A DNA stretch of 36,340 nucleotides from UBA6183 sp041302975 (GCA_041302975.1 JBFYQC010000213.1:1-36340); one strand, 5' to 3'; positions 16,293 through 25,632 are shown, counted from the first letter of the stretch. Notes: generated by a model from the sequence alone, not told the origin. A program made the numbers and translations.

Positions 16293-17411
16293 ATGAATTT
16301 TAATTTACTAAAAACAGACACCCACACCCATGCCCGCGCAGGTGTGTTACAAACGGGTCGTGGCCCTATAGAAACGCCAATTTTTATGCCTGTAGGTACA
16401 CAAGCCACGGTAAAAAATGTAAATCAACAACAGCTAAAAACTGATGTGAATGCGCAAATTATTTTGGCCAATACTTACCATGTGTATTTACGTCCGGGGC
16501 TTGAGGTAATTAATAAAGCTGGAGGTATACACCAATTTATGAATTGGGATAGACCCATGCTTACTGATAGTGGAGGATTTCAGGTTTTTTCATTAAACGA
16601 TATCAGAAAAATTAGCGAACAAGGTGTAGAATTTAAATCCCATTTAGACGGCAGTAAACATCAGTTTACTCCCGAGAATGTAATGGATATTCAAAGAACA
16701 ATTGGTGCTGATATTGTAATGGCTTTTGATGAATGCACACCATACCCTTGTGAGTACGATTATGCAAAACGTTCTATGCACATGACCCATCGTTGGTTAA
16801 AAAGATGCATTGATCAATTTGATAAAACGGAACCGTTATACGGTATTGAACAAAACTTATTTCCAATTGTACAAGGTAGTGTTTACAAAGATTTACGTAA
16901 ACAATCGGCTGAGTTTATTGCCGAGCAAGGCCGCGCAGGTAATGCCATTGGGGGATTAAGCGTGGGTGAACCTGCAGAAGACATGTATGAAATGACCGAA
17001 TTGGTTTGTGGTATTTTACCCAAAGAAAAACCACGCTATTTAATGGGTGTTGGTACTCCTCAAAACATTTTAGAGTGTATTGCATTAGGTATTGATATGT
17101 TTGATTGTGTAATGCCTACACGTAATGCACGTCATGGATTTATCTTTACCAGCCAAGGTGTTATTAATATTAAAAACCAAAAGTGGCAATTTGATTACAG
17201 CCCGTTGGATGAACCTTTTACACCGGAATATAGCAAGGCTTATTTAAGACATTTGATTCATACGGGCGAAAACCTTGGTGCGCAAATTGCCAGCAGGCAA
17301 AACCTAATGTTTTATTTGTGGCTTGCAAAAGAAGCCCGCAAACACATTATTGAAGGCGACTTCTCGGCCTGGAAAACTCAGATCCTGAAACAAATCACCA
17401 CCCGATTGTAA
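16293..17411 (+). CDS. tgt: tRNA-guanine transglycosylase
   Basis: Tgt exchanges guanine-34 of GUN-anticodon tRNAs for preQ1 on the way to queuosine. The 372-residue protein has the catalytic base segment TDSGGFQ (D92), the substrate pocket GGLSVGEP (220-227) and the nucleophile in FDCVMPTRNAR (D261). It lacks the usual zinc site: the region that normally holds CxCxxC reads SPLDEPFTPEYSKAYLRHL (303-321) without cysteine, and the usual zinc histidine position is Q326 (SRQNL). From memory, Tgt proteins of this phylum often lack the cysteines. Otherwise it is an ordinary Tgt. Confidence 0.95.
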   Translation: MNFNLLKTDTHTHARAGVLQTGRGPIETPIFMPVGTQATVKNVNQQQLKTDVNAQIILANTYHVYLRPGLEVINKAGGIHQFMNWDRPMLTDSGGFQVFSLNDIRKISEQGVEFKSHLDGSKHQFTPENVMDIQRTIGADIVMAFDECTPYPCEYDYAKRSMHMTHRWLKRCIDQFDKTEPLYGIEQNLFPIVQGSVYKDLRKQSAEFIAEQGRAGNAIGGLSVGEPAEDMYEMTELVCGILPKEKPRYLMGVGTPQNILECIALGIDMFDCVMPTRNARHGFIFTSQGVINIKNQKWQFDYSPLDEPFTPEYSKAYLRHLIHTGENLGAQIASRQNLMFYLWLAKEARKHIIEGDFSAWKTQILKQITTRL

Positions 17412-17440
17412 AGGGGAGAACGAACTAAATTCATAAAAAA

Positions 17441-17448
17441 TAAATTTG
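17441..17448 (+). promoter_or_regulatory. -7 element of the LptF/LptG-family gene
   Basis: TAAATTTG is an exact TAnnTTTG match 41 bases before the ATG at 17490. No TTG is present at the -33 distance. Confidence 0.45.
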
Positions 17449-17489
17449 CGCACTATTATTGCAGGGTTGCCAAACCAAGCAGCAAACAG

Positions 17490-18566
17490 ATGAAAACACT
17501 CGATAGATACATCATAAAAAAGTTTCTTGTAACCTTTGTTTTTACATTGGGCTTGTTTTCACTTATTGCTATTTTTATTGATATCAGTGAAAAAATTGAT
17601 GACTTTTTAAAACGTAAACCACCATTTTTTACGGTAGTATTTGATTATTATATCTACTTTCTACCTTATTTCTTTGGCATGTTCAGCCCAATATTTGTGT
17701 TTTTAAGTGCCATGTTTTTTAACAGTAAACTCGCGCAAAACAGCGAAATTATTGCCATACTGAACAGTGGAATCAGTTACAGAAGATTTTTACGTCCATA
17801 CCTAATAGCGGCAACTATTTTGGCTGCTGTATTTTTGTACTTAAACACATGGGTAATTCCGTATTGTGATAAAAAACGTTATGCCTTTGAAGAGGCTTGG
17901 ATTAAGGAAAAAAAGACCACACAAAGTAACAACATTAGTTGTGTGATAGAGCCTGGAACCATACTCCATATGGAATCGTTTAATTATTTAGATAGTACAG
18001 GATATAATGTTTCTTTAGAGCGATTTGACAACTACAAGGTAAGCCAAAGGGTATTTGCAAATAGGTTATTATGGAACAGGGAAACACAAAACTGGCGACT
18101 TGAATACTATCAGAGAAGATTATTTAAAAATGGGATTGAAATAATAGAAAAAGGAAACACACTTGACACCTCGCTCAGAATAAGTCCAGATGAATTTGTT
18201 GTAAAATCACAGTTTGTTTCATCCATGACCAATCCTGAGTTGAACGAATACATCAGGCGAGAAAAAGAAAAAGGTTCGGCAAGTATTAGTAAGTATTATG
18301 TAGAGTTGTATAAACGGATTGCTACGCCATTTTCGTTTTTTATTTTAACCCTTTTAGCTGTTGCTATTTCATCACGTAAAAGTAGGGGTGGCACAGGCTT
18401 ACACTTAGGCATAGGCATATTTTTAACATTTACATTTTTATTGGTGATACAAGTATTTAACACCTTAGGCGTAACCAATGTATTGCCACCTGCAATTGCC
18501 GTTTGGATACCTAATGTATTATTTATGATTATCGCACTTCTAATGACTAAAGCAGCGCCAAAATAA
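17490..18566 (+). CDS. LptF/LptG-family permease (YjgP/YjgQ)
   Basis: LptF and LptG form the inner-membrane part of the ABC transporter that extracts lipopolysaccharide. The 358-residue protein has the family architecture: N-terminal helices starting at DRYIIKKFLVTFVFTLGLFS, a periplasmic beta-jellyroll domain (about 130-270), and three C-terminal helices. The motif NSELAQ-like FNSKLAQNSEIIAILNSGIS, near residues 80-99, is the coupling helix region that contacts LptB. I cannot tell LptF from LptG. It begins a plus-strand run and is followed by the EamA gene after three bases. Confidence 0.92.
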   Translation: MKTLDRYIIKKFLVTFVFTLGLFSLIAIFIDISEKIDDFLKRKPPFFTVVFDYYIYFLPYFFGMFSPIFVFLSAMFFNSKLAQNSEIIAILNSGISYRRFLRPYLIAATILAAVFLYLNTWVIPYCDKKRYAFEEAWIKEKKTTQSNNISCVIEPGTILHMESFNYLDSTGYNVSLERFDNYKVSQRVFANRLLWNRETQNWRLEYYQRRLFKNGIEIIEKGNTLDTSLRISPDEFVVKSQFVSSMTNPELNEYIRREKEKGSASISKYYVELYKRIATPFSFFILTLLAVAISSRKSRGGTGLHLGIGIFLTFTFLLVIQVFNTLGVTNVLPPAIAVWIPNVLFMIIALLMTKAAPK

Positions 18567-18569
18567 CTT

Positions 18570-19445
18570 ATGCAAGTAAACAAGTTTATTCAACTACACA
18601 TTATTATTTTACTTTGGGGATTTACGCCTGTATTAGGAAAGTTTATTTCTTTTGGGGCTTTAGATTTGGTTTGGTATAGATTGGCTATCTCACTTGTTGG
18701 CTTGCTACTGTTTATGTGGTACCTCAAGCAACCGGTAAGCATGGGTTTAAAATCGATGTTACACCTAGGTTCGATTGGTACTATAGTTGGTTTGCATTGG
18801 TACTTTTTTTACAACGCCATTAAAGTAAGTAACGTAAGTGTTACCATGGCAGGGTTTAGTACCTTAACCTTATTTGCCAGCTTAATGCAACCTCTTTTAC
18901 TTAAAAAAAAATTCTTTTGGGGTGATTTTATTTACGGCATTATACTGGTAATTGGCTTGGGGATTATTTTCAAGTTTGAAACCGACCAATTAGCAGGGCT
19001 TGTTTATGGCGTTTTAGCTGCACTTACCGGTGCATTTTTCGGTGTTTACAATGGTAAATTAATAATTACGCATGGAGCGTACAAAATAACTTTTTACGAG
19101 TTTTTGGGAGCCCTTGTTTTTATTACACTAGCTAAATTTGGTATGGATGCAGATGGATTTGAGCTACCATCAATTGGGCTTAGTGATGGCATTGGACTAC
19201 TTATTTTAAGTGTACTTTGTACCATAGTTGCTTTTACATGGAGTGTTGAAATCTTAAAACATTTTAGTCCGCTAACCGTAATCATTACCAACAACCTAGA
19301 GCCTGTTTATGGCATAGTATTTTCTTTAATATTATTTGGCGACACAGAGTATATGAGTACCGGATTTTATGTTGGTGCAACTATCATCTTAATAAGCGTG
19401 TTTACATATCCGTTAATTAAACAAAAGTTTGTAAACGATATTTAA
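18570..19445 (+). CDS. EamA/DMT-family transporter
   Basis: This is a ten-helix inner-membrane transporter of the drug/metabolite family, probably an exporter of small metabolites or amino acids; the substrate is not visible from sequence. The 291-residue protein holds two EamA repeats of five helices. The first starts IILLWGFTPVLGKFISF. The second (about 145-285) ends with the LEPVYGIVFSLILFGD helix pair typical of the family. It starts three bases after the LptF/LptG gene and is followed by the YiiX-like gene after 17 bases, so it is probably part of that operon. Confidence 0.92.
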   Translation: MQVNKFIQLHIIILLWGFTPVLGKFISFGALDLVWYRLAISLVGLLLFMWYLKQPVSMGLKSMLHLGSIGTIVGLHWYFFYNAIKVSNVSVTMAGFSTLTLFASLMQPLLLKKKFFWGDFIYGIILVIGLGIIFKFETDQLAGLVYGVLAALTGAFFGVYNGKLIITHGAYKITFYEFLGALVFITLAKFGMDADGFELPSIGLSDGIGLLILSVLCTIVAFTWSVEILKHFSPLTVIITNNLEPVYGIVFSLILFGDTEYMSTGFYVGATIILISVFTYPLIKQKFVNDI

Positions 19446-19462
19446 ATCATATCTGTTAAAAA

Positions 19463-20089
19463 ATGAAACAATTTATATACCTAATTATGTTGTTGGTGAT
19501 TGCTGGTAAAATCTCATTTGCACAATCATCTTTTAAGCAAGGCGATTTAGTGTTTCAAAACATAGATTGTGGACCATTGTGTGAGGCCATAGAGCAAGTT
19601 ACTTTTGGCAGAGACAGCTTGAAATTTTCGCATATTGGTTTGGTTTATATTAAGCACGATAGTATTTACATCATTGAAGCCATCGGCAAAGCTGTTACAT
19701 TAACTACTTATCAAAACTTCAAAAAGCGCTCCACCAACCCTTTGTATTTAGGTCGAGTTAAGCCTGAACATCATCACTTAATTGACAGTGCTATTTCATT
19801 TGCTATCAAACAAATTGGTGTGGCTTATGATGAACCATTCTTATACAACAATCAAAAATATTATTGCAGCGAGTTGATTTATGATGCATTTAAATCATCA
19901 AACCAAAACAACCCATTTTTTGAATTAAAACCCATGACTTTTAAAACACCCAACAGCAATTTCTATTTTAAAGCTTGGGTTGATTATTATAAAAAGTTAA
20001 ACATTGAAATACCTGAAGGAAAACCTGGCATTAATCCGGCCGGGATTTCACGCAGCAACAAAATTAATTGGTTAGGAATTATAAATTAA
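19463..20089 (+). CDS. YiiX/YebB-like NlpC/P60-superfamily cysteine hydrolase
   Basis: This is a circularly permuted papain-like enzyme of the NlpC/P60 superfamily. The 208-residue protein has a signal peptide ending KISFAQ, so it acts in the periplasm or envelope. The permuted order is visible: the catalytic histidine comes first (FSHIGLVY, H57) and the cysteine later (YYCSELIYDAF, C135). Members hydrolyse amide or ester bonds in peptides or lipids; the substrate here is unknown. It lies 17 bases after the EamA gene and 5 bases before the Dabb gene. Confidence 0.88.
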   Translation: MKQFIYLIMLLVIAGKISFAQSSFKQGDLVFQNIDCGPLCEAIEQVTFGRDSLKFSHIGLVYIKHDSIYIIEAIGKAVTLTTYQNFKKRSTNPLYLGRVKPEHHHLIDSAISFAIKQIGVAYDEPFLYNNQKYYCSELIYDAFKSSNQNNPFFELKPMTFKTPNSNFYFKAWVDYYKKLNIEIPEGKPGINPAGISRSNKINWLGIIN

Positions 20090-20094
20090 ACAAC

Positions 20095-20397
20095 ATGGTT
20101 AAGCACATTGTATTTTGGAAATTAAAAGATGAAGCCAATGGCATGAGTAAAGCAGAAAATGCTAAAGCCATCAAACAAAAACTAGAAGACTTAAACGGTA
20201 AAATTGAAGGTTGTATTAAACTGGAAGTTGGTTTTGATTTTTTACACTCGGTAGAAAGTGTGGATGTGGTTTTATACAGCGAATTTGAAAGTAAAGAGGC
20301 GTTAGATTTTTACGCCAACCACCCGTTACACAAGGCTGTAATGCCCTTTATTGCGGAGGCAAGAAGTGAGCGCAGGGTTGTTGATTATGAGTTTTAA
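20095..20397 (+). CDS. Dabb (stress-responsive alpha/beta barrel) family protein
   Basis: This 100-residue protein belongs to the dimeric ferredoxin-like Dabb family, with no defined role in most bacteria. The opening MVKHIVFWKLKDEA, the central CIKLEVGFDF and the HPLHKAVMPFIAEARSERRVVDYEF end are the family pattern. I chose the ATG at 20095 because the conserved first strand begins there; an ATG at 20068 would add nine residues and overlap the upstream gene. It is the last gene of the run and ends at a terminator. Confidence 0.9.
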   Translation: MVKHIVFWKLKDEANGMSKAENAKAIKQKLEDLNGKIEGCIKLEVGFDFLHSVESVDVVLYSEFESKEALDFYANHPLHKAVMPFIAEARSERRVVDYEF

Positions 20398-20400
20398 ATA

Positions 20401-20440
20401 GGAACCAATTCATCAAATAATAGTGATGAGTTGGTTTTAT
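20401..20440. terminator. Bidirectional terminator between the Dabb gene and mfd
   Basis: A 13-bp inverted repeat (20403-20415 with 20424-20436, one G-T wobble) with an 8-base loop is followed by TTTTATT on plus. It lies between the two converging genes and abuts the mfd stop codon. Confidence 0.75.
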
Positions 20441-23400
20441 TACGTATTCGCTAAAATATCACTCAATAGTTTTTTGGCATGCCCAATACCTGCAATATGT
20501 TGTACACCCAAGATTAAACTTTTAGGTGTTTGTTTTAGTTTACAACGTTGCGCATTATGCTGCACAAAAGTGAGCATCTTAGTAAATAATACACTTTGGT
20601 AATAAGCCTGTTTTTTCTCGTCAGGGAAATAAGCAGCAAAGCCACTGTTTTTCATTACAATTTTTTCGAATCCTAATTGCTTGGCCAACTCACGCAGTTT
20701 AATCATTTCAATTAAATCCCAAACTTGCGGAGGTAATTCGCCAAAACGGTCTTTTAACTGTAAAGCAAACTGATCCAATTGTGCATCGGTAGTTAATGAA
20801 GAAAGTTCATTGTATAAGCTTAAACGTTCGGCTATGTTACGCACGTAATCATCCGGAATCAAGGCTTCTAAATCAGTTTCAATGGTACAATCTTTGGCTT
20901 CTATTTTATGAATTTGTTCTTCTTTAAACAACTCAGCAAACTCATCTTCTTTTAATTCCTGAATAGCTTCATCCAAAATTTTATTGTACATCTCAAAACC
21001 AATTTCAGCAATAAAACCACTTTGTTCGCCACCTAGTAAATTACCTGCACCACGGATGTCTAAATCGCGCATGGCCACATTAAATCCACTTCCCAAATCA
21101 CTAAACTCTTCAATGGCTTGTAACCTTCTGCGGGCGTCATTGGTAAGGGTGTGCATGCTTGGCACCATTAAATAACAAAATGCCTTTTTATTGCTTCGCC
21201 CAACACGTCCACGCATTTGGTGTAAATCACTTAACCCAAACATATGCGCATTGTTAATAATGATGGTATTGGCATTGCTAATATCCAAACCACTCTCAAT
21301 AATTGTTGTGGCCAGTAACACATCATAATCGGCTTCAATAAACTTCAGCATTACATCTTCCAGTTTATCGCCTTCTAATTGTCCATGCGCAACGCCCACT
21401 TTTACACCGGGGCAAATACGCATAATTCTATCGGCCAACTCATAAATATCTTTAACACGATGATGCACAAAAAACACTTGTCCCCCACGCTCAACTTCGG
21501 CCATAATTACTTCCTTCACCAAATCATCGCTATAACTATGTAATTCAGTAGTTACGGGTTGGCGGTTAGCAGGAGGTGTATTGATTACCGACAAATCTCT
21601 TGCACCCATTAATGAAAAATGTAAGGTGCGCGGAATAGGTGTAGCCGTCAGTGTTAAAGAATCAACATTTACCCTAAATGCTTTTAATTTTTCTTTTGCA
21701 GCTACGCCAAATTTTTGTTCCTCATCAATAATCATTAAGCCCAGATTTTTAAACTTAATATCTTTACTCAATAACTTGTGTGTGCCAATTAAAATATCAA
21801 CCTGCCCTTCGGCAACCTTTCTTTTCACTTCCTTTTGTTCAGCAGCAGAACGAAATCTATTTACATAATCAATATTGCAAGGAAAACCTTTTAAACGTTC
21901 TTTGAACGTGCGGTAATGTTGATTCGCCAAAATAGTAGTTGGTACTAAAATTGCTACTTGTTTACTGTCACATACCGCTTTAAATGCAGCACGTATGGCC
22001 ACTTCTGTTTTACCAAAACCCACATCACCACAAACCAATCTGTCCATTGGGTGTGGACTTTCCATATCTTTCTTGACATCTGCTGTTGCTTTACTTTGAT
22101 CGGGCGTATCTTCATACATAAAACTCGCTTCTAACTCTACCTGCATGTAATTATCAGGCGAGTATGCAAAACCATCTTGTGCTTTGCGTGAGGCGTAAAG
22201 TTTTATCAAATCACGTGCAATGTCTTTTACCTTTTTCTTGGTGTTGTTTTTTACCTTCTCCCAAACATCACTACCCAATTTATGTACACGAGGCTCGTTA
22301 CCATCTTTACCTACAAACTTGCTAATTTTATGCAAAGAGTTGATGCTTACATACAACAAATCATTATCGCGATACACCAAACGAACGGCTTCTTGAATAC
22401 GTCCGTTGATTTCAATTTTTTCTAACCCGGCAAAACGCCCCACACCATGGTCGATGTGTGTTACAAAATCTCCGGGCTTTAAATCGCGCAGTTCTTTTAA
22501 TGTAATGATGCGGCTTTTGCTATAACTATTACGCACCTTACCACGGTAAAATCTGTCGAATATTTGATGCTCTGTGTAACACGCCAAGTTAACATCGGAA
22601 TCAATAAAACCTTTTGATAGTGCATGATAAAGTGGTTCAAACTTTACGTCTTTATCTAAATCGTCAAAAATGGTATATAATCGTTCAACTTGACGGCTGC
22701 TGTCGCTGAATATTAAATTGGTTAAATTATTGGCTTGATTTTGTTTCAGGTTTTCAATCAGCATTTTGAAGTTTTTGTGAAACAACGGCTGCGGACTGAT
22801 TTCAAAATTGATACTTGTTGATGCTTTAAATTTGGTACGGGTACCAAACTCAACAATGTGGTATTTTTTTAATTGGTTGATGATTCCTTGAGGTGTATCA
22901 AATAAATGTTCGATGGGTTCAAGTGAACCATCACCATCCTCAGGATTGTATTTTTCAATAACATTTAAAGCTTTTTCCCAACCCAATTCTATTTGTTGTA
23001 GTGAGAAAGCTGCATCTAAAGTCCAAACTATGGTATCGTTTTGTAAGTAACTAAAAATAGAATTACGTTGGCTTGATGCCGTTTCTTTTTGTACGTTGGG
23101 TATGATAAAAAAGCGATCTACTTTTTTAACAGAAAGCTGCGTGTTGGGATCAAACGTACGTATGCTTTCAATTTCTTCTCCGTTAAGTTCAATGCGATAA
23201 GGCTGGTCGTTACTAAACGAAAATACATCTACAATCCCACCACGAATACTAAACTGTCCGGCTTCGTAAACAAAATCGGCACGTTCGAAATGATGTTCGG
23301 TAAGGAATTCCATAAAAAATTCCAGATCAAACCCCTGCCCTACTTTAAGCTCGAATGTATTTTGGGTAAGCTCCTTTTCACCTATTACCAACTCGCAAAG

Positions 23401-23787
23401 CGCCTCGGCTGTAGTAACCACTAACTCACCGGTTGTGCTGTGTTGGTTTAATCGGTTTAGCACCTCGGCACGTTCTAACACTTGCGTACTGTCCTGTTGT
23501 GAAACTACAAATGGTTTGCGGTATGATGGTGGAAAATAAAGGACCGTTTTACCTTCGAGCAAATTCTCTAAATCGGCATAAAAGTAACGGGCATCTTCCT
23601 GGTTATTAAAAACAAACAACTGCGAACGATTGGTTTGGGCATAATAAGTTGCGGCCAGCACGGCATCCACCGAACCAACTAAACCCTTAAGGTGCACCAC
23701 ATCCGTTTTACTTTGATTTAAAGCTGCGGCTAATGTTGCATATTTCTCACTCTGGCTGTATAGGCCAATCAACTGCTGTAAATTCAA
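20440..23787 (-). CDS. mfd: Transcription-repair coupling factor Mfd
   Basis: Mfd removes RNA polymerase stalled at DNA lesions and recruits UvrA. The 1115-residue protein has the UvrB-like N-terminal module (1-330), the RNA polymerase-interacting domain (about 430-500, GDFVTHIDHGVGRFAGLE), the translocase with Walker A GDVGFGKT at 587-594 and DEEQ at 688-691, motif VI HQMRGRVGRS near 856-865, the TRG region, and the C-terminal regulatory domain. The start is TTG at 23787. The frame is open eight codons further upstream but has no ATG, so an ATT start slightly upstream cannot be excluded. It follows the epimerase gene on the same strand after 82 bases. Confidence 0.96.
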   Translation of the reverse strand: MNLQQLIGLYSQSEKYATLAAALNQSKTDVVHLKGLVGSVDAVLAATYYAQTNRSQLFVFNNQEDARYFYADLENLLEGKTVLYFPPSYRKPFVVSQQDSTQVLERAEVLNRLNQHSTTGELVVTTAEALCELVIGEKELTQNTFELKVGQGFDLEFFMEFLTEHHFERADFVYEAGQFSIRGGIVDVFSFSNDQPYRIELNGEEIESIRTFDPNTQLSVKKVDRFFIIPNVQKETASSQRNSIFSYLQNDTIVWTLDAAFSLQQIELGWEKALNVIEKYNPEDGDGSLEPIEHLFDTPQGIINQLKKYHIVEFGTRTKFKASTSINFEISPQPLFHKNFKMLIENLKQNQANNLTNLIFSDSSRQVERLYTIFDDLDKDVKFEPLYHALSKGFIDSDVNLACYTEHQIFDRFYRGKVRNSYSKSRIITLKELRDLKPGDFVTHIDHGVGRFAGLEKIEINGRIQEAVRLVYRDNDLLYVSINSLHKISKFVGKDGNEPRVHKLGSDVWEKVKNNTKKKVKDIARDLIKLYASRKAQDGFAYSPDNYMQVELEASFMYEDTPDQSKATADVKKDMESPHPMDRLVCGDVGFGKTEVAIRAAFKAVCDSKQVAILVPTTILANQHYRTFKERLKGFPCNIDYVNRFRSAAEQKEVKRKVAEGQVDILIGTHKLLSKDIKFKNLGLMIIDEEQKFGVAAKEKLKAFRVNVDSLTLTATPIPRTLHFSLMGARDLSVINTPPANRQPVTTELHSYSDDLVKEVIMAEVERGGQVFFVHHRVKDIYELADRIMRICPGVKVGVAHGQLEGDKLEDVMLKFIEADYDVLLATTIIESGLDISNANTIIINNAHMFGLSDLHQMRGRVGRSNKKAFCYLMVPSMHTLTNDARRRLQAIEEFSDLGSGFNVAMRDLDIRGAGNLLGGEQSGFIAEIGFEMYNKILDEAIQELKEDEFAELFKEEQIHKIEAKDCTIETDLEALIPDDYVRNIAERLSLYNELSSLTTDAQLDQFALQLKDRFGELPPQVWDLIEMIKLRELAKQLGFEKIVMKNSGFAAYFPDEKKQAYYQSVLFTKMLTFVQHNAQRCKLKQTPKSLILGVQHIAGIGHAKKLLSDILANT

Positions 23788-23869
23788 CGCACTAAAATTT
23801 TGAGGTGCGAAGATATTAATTTATGGCAGGTACGGGTGTAAATTTTAGGTGAATAACAAAAGGTTATGA

Positions 23870-24271
23870 TTACTTGCGTTCCTGGCACAATTCAATCAAC
23901 ACACCATTGGTTGATTTGGGATGCAAGAAGGCTATTAATTTATTATCAGCACCGTTTTTAGGCTGCTCGTTAATAAACACAAAACCTGCTGCTTTTAGGC
24001 GCTCCATTTCGACATAAATATCTTCTACATCATACGCAATGTGATGTATACCTTCTCCTTTTTTCTCTATAAATTTTGCAATAGCGCTATCAGGAGAAGT
24101 AGCTTCTAACAATTCCATTTTATTAGGACCAACCTGGTAAAATATTGTTTTTACGTGCTCGCTTTCTACCTCTTCTATTTTGTATGGCTCAATGTTGTAC
24201 AACTTGTTAAATAATGGAACCGATACTTCTGCGCTTTTAATGGCTATGCCTATGTGTTCTATTTTGTTCAT
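23870..24271 (-). CDS. mce: Methylmalonyl-CoA epimerase
   Basis: The enzyme interconverts (R)- and (S)-methylmalonyl-CoA in the pathway between propionyl-CoA and succinyl-CoA. The 133-residue protein is a single vicinal-oxygen-chelate unit: MNKIEHIGIAIKS carries the first metal histidine, GEGIHHIAYDVEDI the second, and GVLIELCQE the metal glutamate. I chose the ATG at 24271, which gives the canonical opening; an ATG six codons upstream is possible. No mutase subunit is present in this window. Confidence 0.94.
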   Translation of the reverse strand: MNKIEHIGIAIKSAEVSVPLFNKLYNIEPYKIEEVESEHVKTIFYQVGPNKMELLEATSPDSAIAKFIEKKGEGIHHIAYDVEDIYVEMERLKAAGFVFINEQPKNGADNKLIAFLHPKSTNGVLIELCQERK

Positions 24272-24326
24272 TGGTGTTTGGTTATTCACTTCTTCGCAGA
24301 AGCTACGAAGTGCGATGGGTTGACTT

Positions 24327-24354
24327 GTTATTAGTTATTAGTTACTGGTTTGTT
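24327..24354. repeat. Short 7-base-periodic repeat in the GT2-mce gap
   Basis: From 24327 the sequence reads in heptads GTTATTA, GTTATTA, GTTACTG, GTTTGTT. It lies in the intergenic space after the glycosyltransferase. A second heptad-periodic stretch with related words lies at 27860-27957. The role is unknown. Confidence 0.45.
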
Positions 24355-24364
24355 TGTTTCTGGA

Positions 24365-25537
24365 TTAAGCGCGTGTTACTTTTTCCCATTTTACACTTTG
24401 GTTTCCTTTTAAAAACCGAATAAATCCGGCTATCATACAATAATTGGTTACCACAAAATAATACGGAATAAAAAACAATTTGATACGAAGCTGTTTGTGT
24501 TCAAACATTTTACCTAATAAGGCAAATAAATAAAACAGTTGTTGTCCTATCCACAATAAACTAAACCAACCGCCAATATTTATATGCAATAAGTAAGCAG
24601 CTGGTAACATCACGATTAATGCCAATGGAGCCAAACTCCAACGCAATACTTTGTGCGATACATAAATGAATGTAAGCAAAGCATCATGAAAAGGATTGAG
24701 AGCTTTAGGCAATCTGAACAAAGCCTGCCAAGCTCCTGCAGCAATACGTATTTTCCTTTTAATTTCCTCATTTACATTTGCACTTGCCGTTTCTTGTGCA
24801 TATGCTTCCGGCTCATAAACCACTTTATACCCATTTATGGCAATGCGCATACTGGCAACAAAATCATCCAATATGGTATCTTCTTCTAAAGTTGTAAAAC
24901 ACGATTTCCTGAAAGCGATTAATTCCCCGGCCCCCCCCGCTGTGGTGTGCAACTCGCTATCTTGTTTCTTTAACCACGATTCATATTTCCAATACACTCC
25001 CTCACCTGCTGCTGATGCTGTATTTTTAGTTGTTGTTATCACCCGCTTTTCTCCAGCTACTGCTCCTACTTTTTCATCTGCAAAATGTCTCACGATATTT
25101 TTTATAGCTAACTCGTTTAGTGCTGTATTGGCATCACAAAACACCACAATATCCTCTTTAATCAAAGACATTGCACGGTTTTCAGCAGCGGCTTTCCCTT
25201 TTCTTTCAGGTTGATGAAACACCTGTACACCTTCAATGCTATTAAGTAATCTCTCACTTCCATCATTACTTCCATCGGTTATAAAAACGATGTTTAATTT
25301 TGATTTAGGATATTGTAAATTCAGGCAATTTTGAACTTTATCTAACAACAAGTGTTTTTCATTATAGCAAGGAATAACCAATGCTACATGTGGTTCAAAA
25401 GATTCATCCAAACTATGCACACCCACTTTACTTGCACGTTTTAAACGAGACAAAATACCCACAATAACAGCATACCCGAAATAGGTATAACTTACTATAA
25501 AAAAACTAATAACAAACAGGAGTGCAGTTGTGTACAT
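24365..25537 (-). CDS. Membrane-bound family 2 glycosyltransferase
   Basis: This is a processive-type GT2 enzyme with one N-terminal helix (1-30), a cytoplasmic catalytic domain (about 48-280) and C-terminal membrane helices (about 300-380), an architecture shared with enzymes that make surface polysaccharides. Visible motifs are VIPCYNE (54-60), the nucleotide-binding ITDGSNDGS (86-94), the metal site VVFCDAN (131-137) and the acceptor region ILDDF near 222-226. A run of eight G on the coding strand (24931-24938) encodes part of TTAGGAGEL around residues 198-206, an unusual tract in this AT-rich DNA. The sugar and acceptor are unknown. It has no neighbouring polysaccharide genes. Confidence 0.88.
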   Translation of the reverse strand: MYTTALLFVISFFIVSYTYFGYAVIVGILSRLKRASKVGVHSLDESFEPHVALVIPCYNEKHLLLDKVQNCLNLQYPKSKLNIVFITDGSNDGSERLLNSIEGVQVFHQPERKGKAAAENRAMSLIKEDIVVFCDANTALNELAIKNIVRHFADEKVGAVAGEKRVITTTKNTASAAGEGVYWKYESWLKKQDSELHTTAGGAGELIAFRKSCFTTLEEDTILDDFVASMRIAINGYKVVYEPEAYAQETASANVNEEIKRKIRIAAGAWQALFRLPKALNPFHDALLTFIYVSHKVLRWSLAPLALIVMLPAAYLLHINIGGWFSLLWIGQQLFYLFALLGKMFEHKQLRIKLFFIPYYFVVTNYCMIAGFIRFLKGNQSVKWEKVTRA

Positions 25538-25600
25538 TGCTACAAATGTGAGGTATTCTTATTTAATAATAAAATTTAGGTTTAAAGTACTTAATTCGAT

Positions 25601-25608
25601 TATTTTTG
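25601..25608 (+). promoter_or_regulatory. -7 element of pdxJ
   Basis: TATTTTTG is an exact TAnnTTTG match 24 bases before the ATG at 25633. Its last three bases are an in-frame TTG that might otherwise be taken as a start. This favours the ATG. No TTG lies at the -33 distance. Confidence 0.5.
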
Positions 25609-25632
25609 AAATTGATTGACACTACAATATAC

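Noticed and set aside
23788..23811. An upstream extension of mfd through an open stretch of eight codons.
   Set aside because: There is no ATG, GTG or TTG in it. An ATT start cannot be excluded, but TTG at 23787 is the more usual choice.
24293..24321. Small hairpin-like sequence (CTTCTTCGCAGAAG and nearby CGAAGTG) before mce.
   Set aside because: Stems of five to six pairs with no T-run; too weak to call a terminator.
25606..25632. An upstream TTG start for pdxJ adding nine residues.
   Set aside because: The TTG is part of an exact TAnnTTTG element, and the conserved protein begins at the ATG at 25633.
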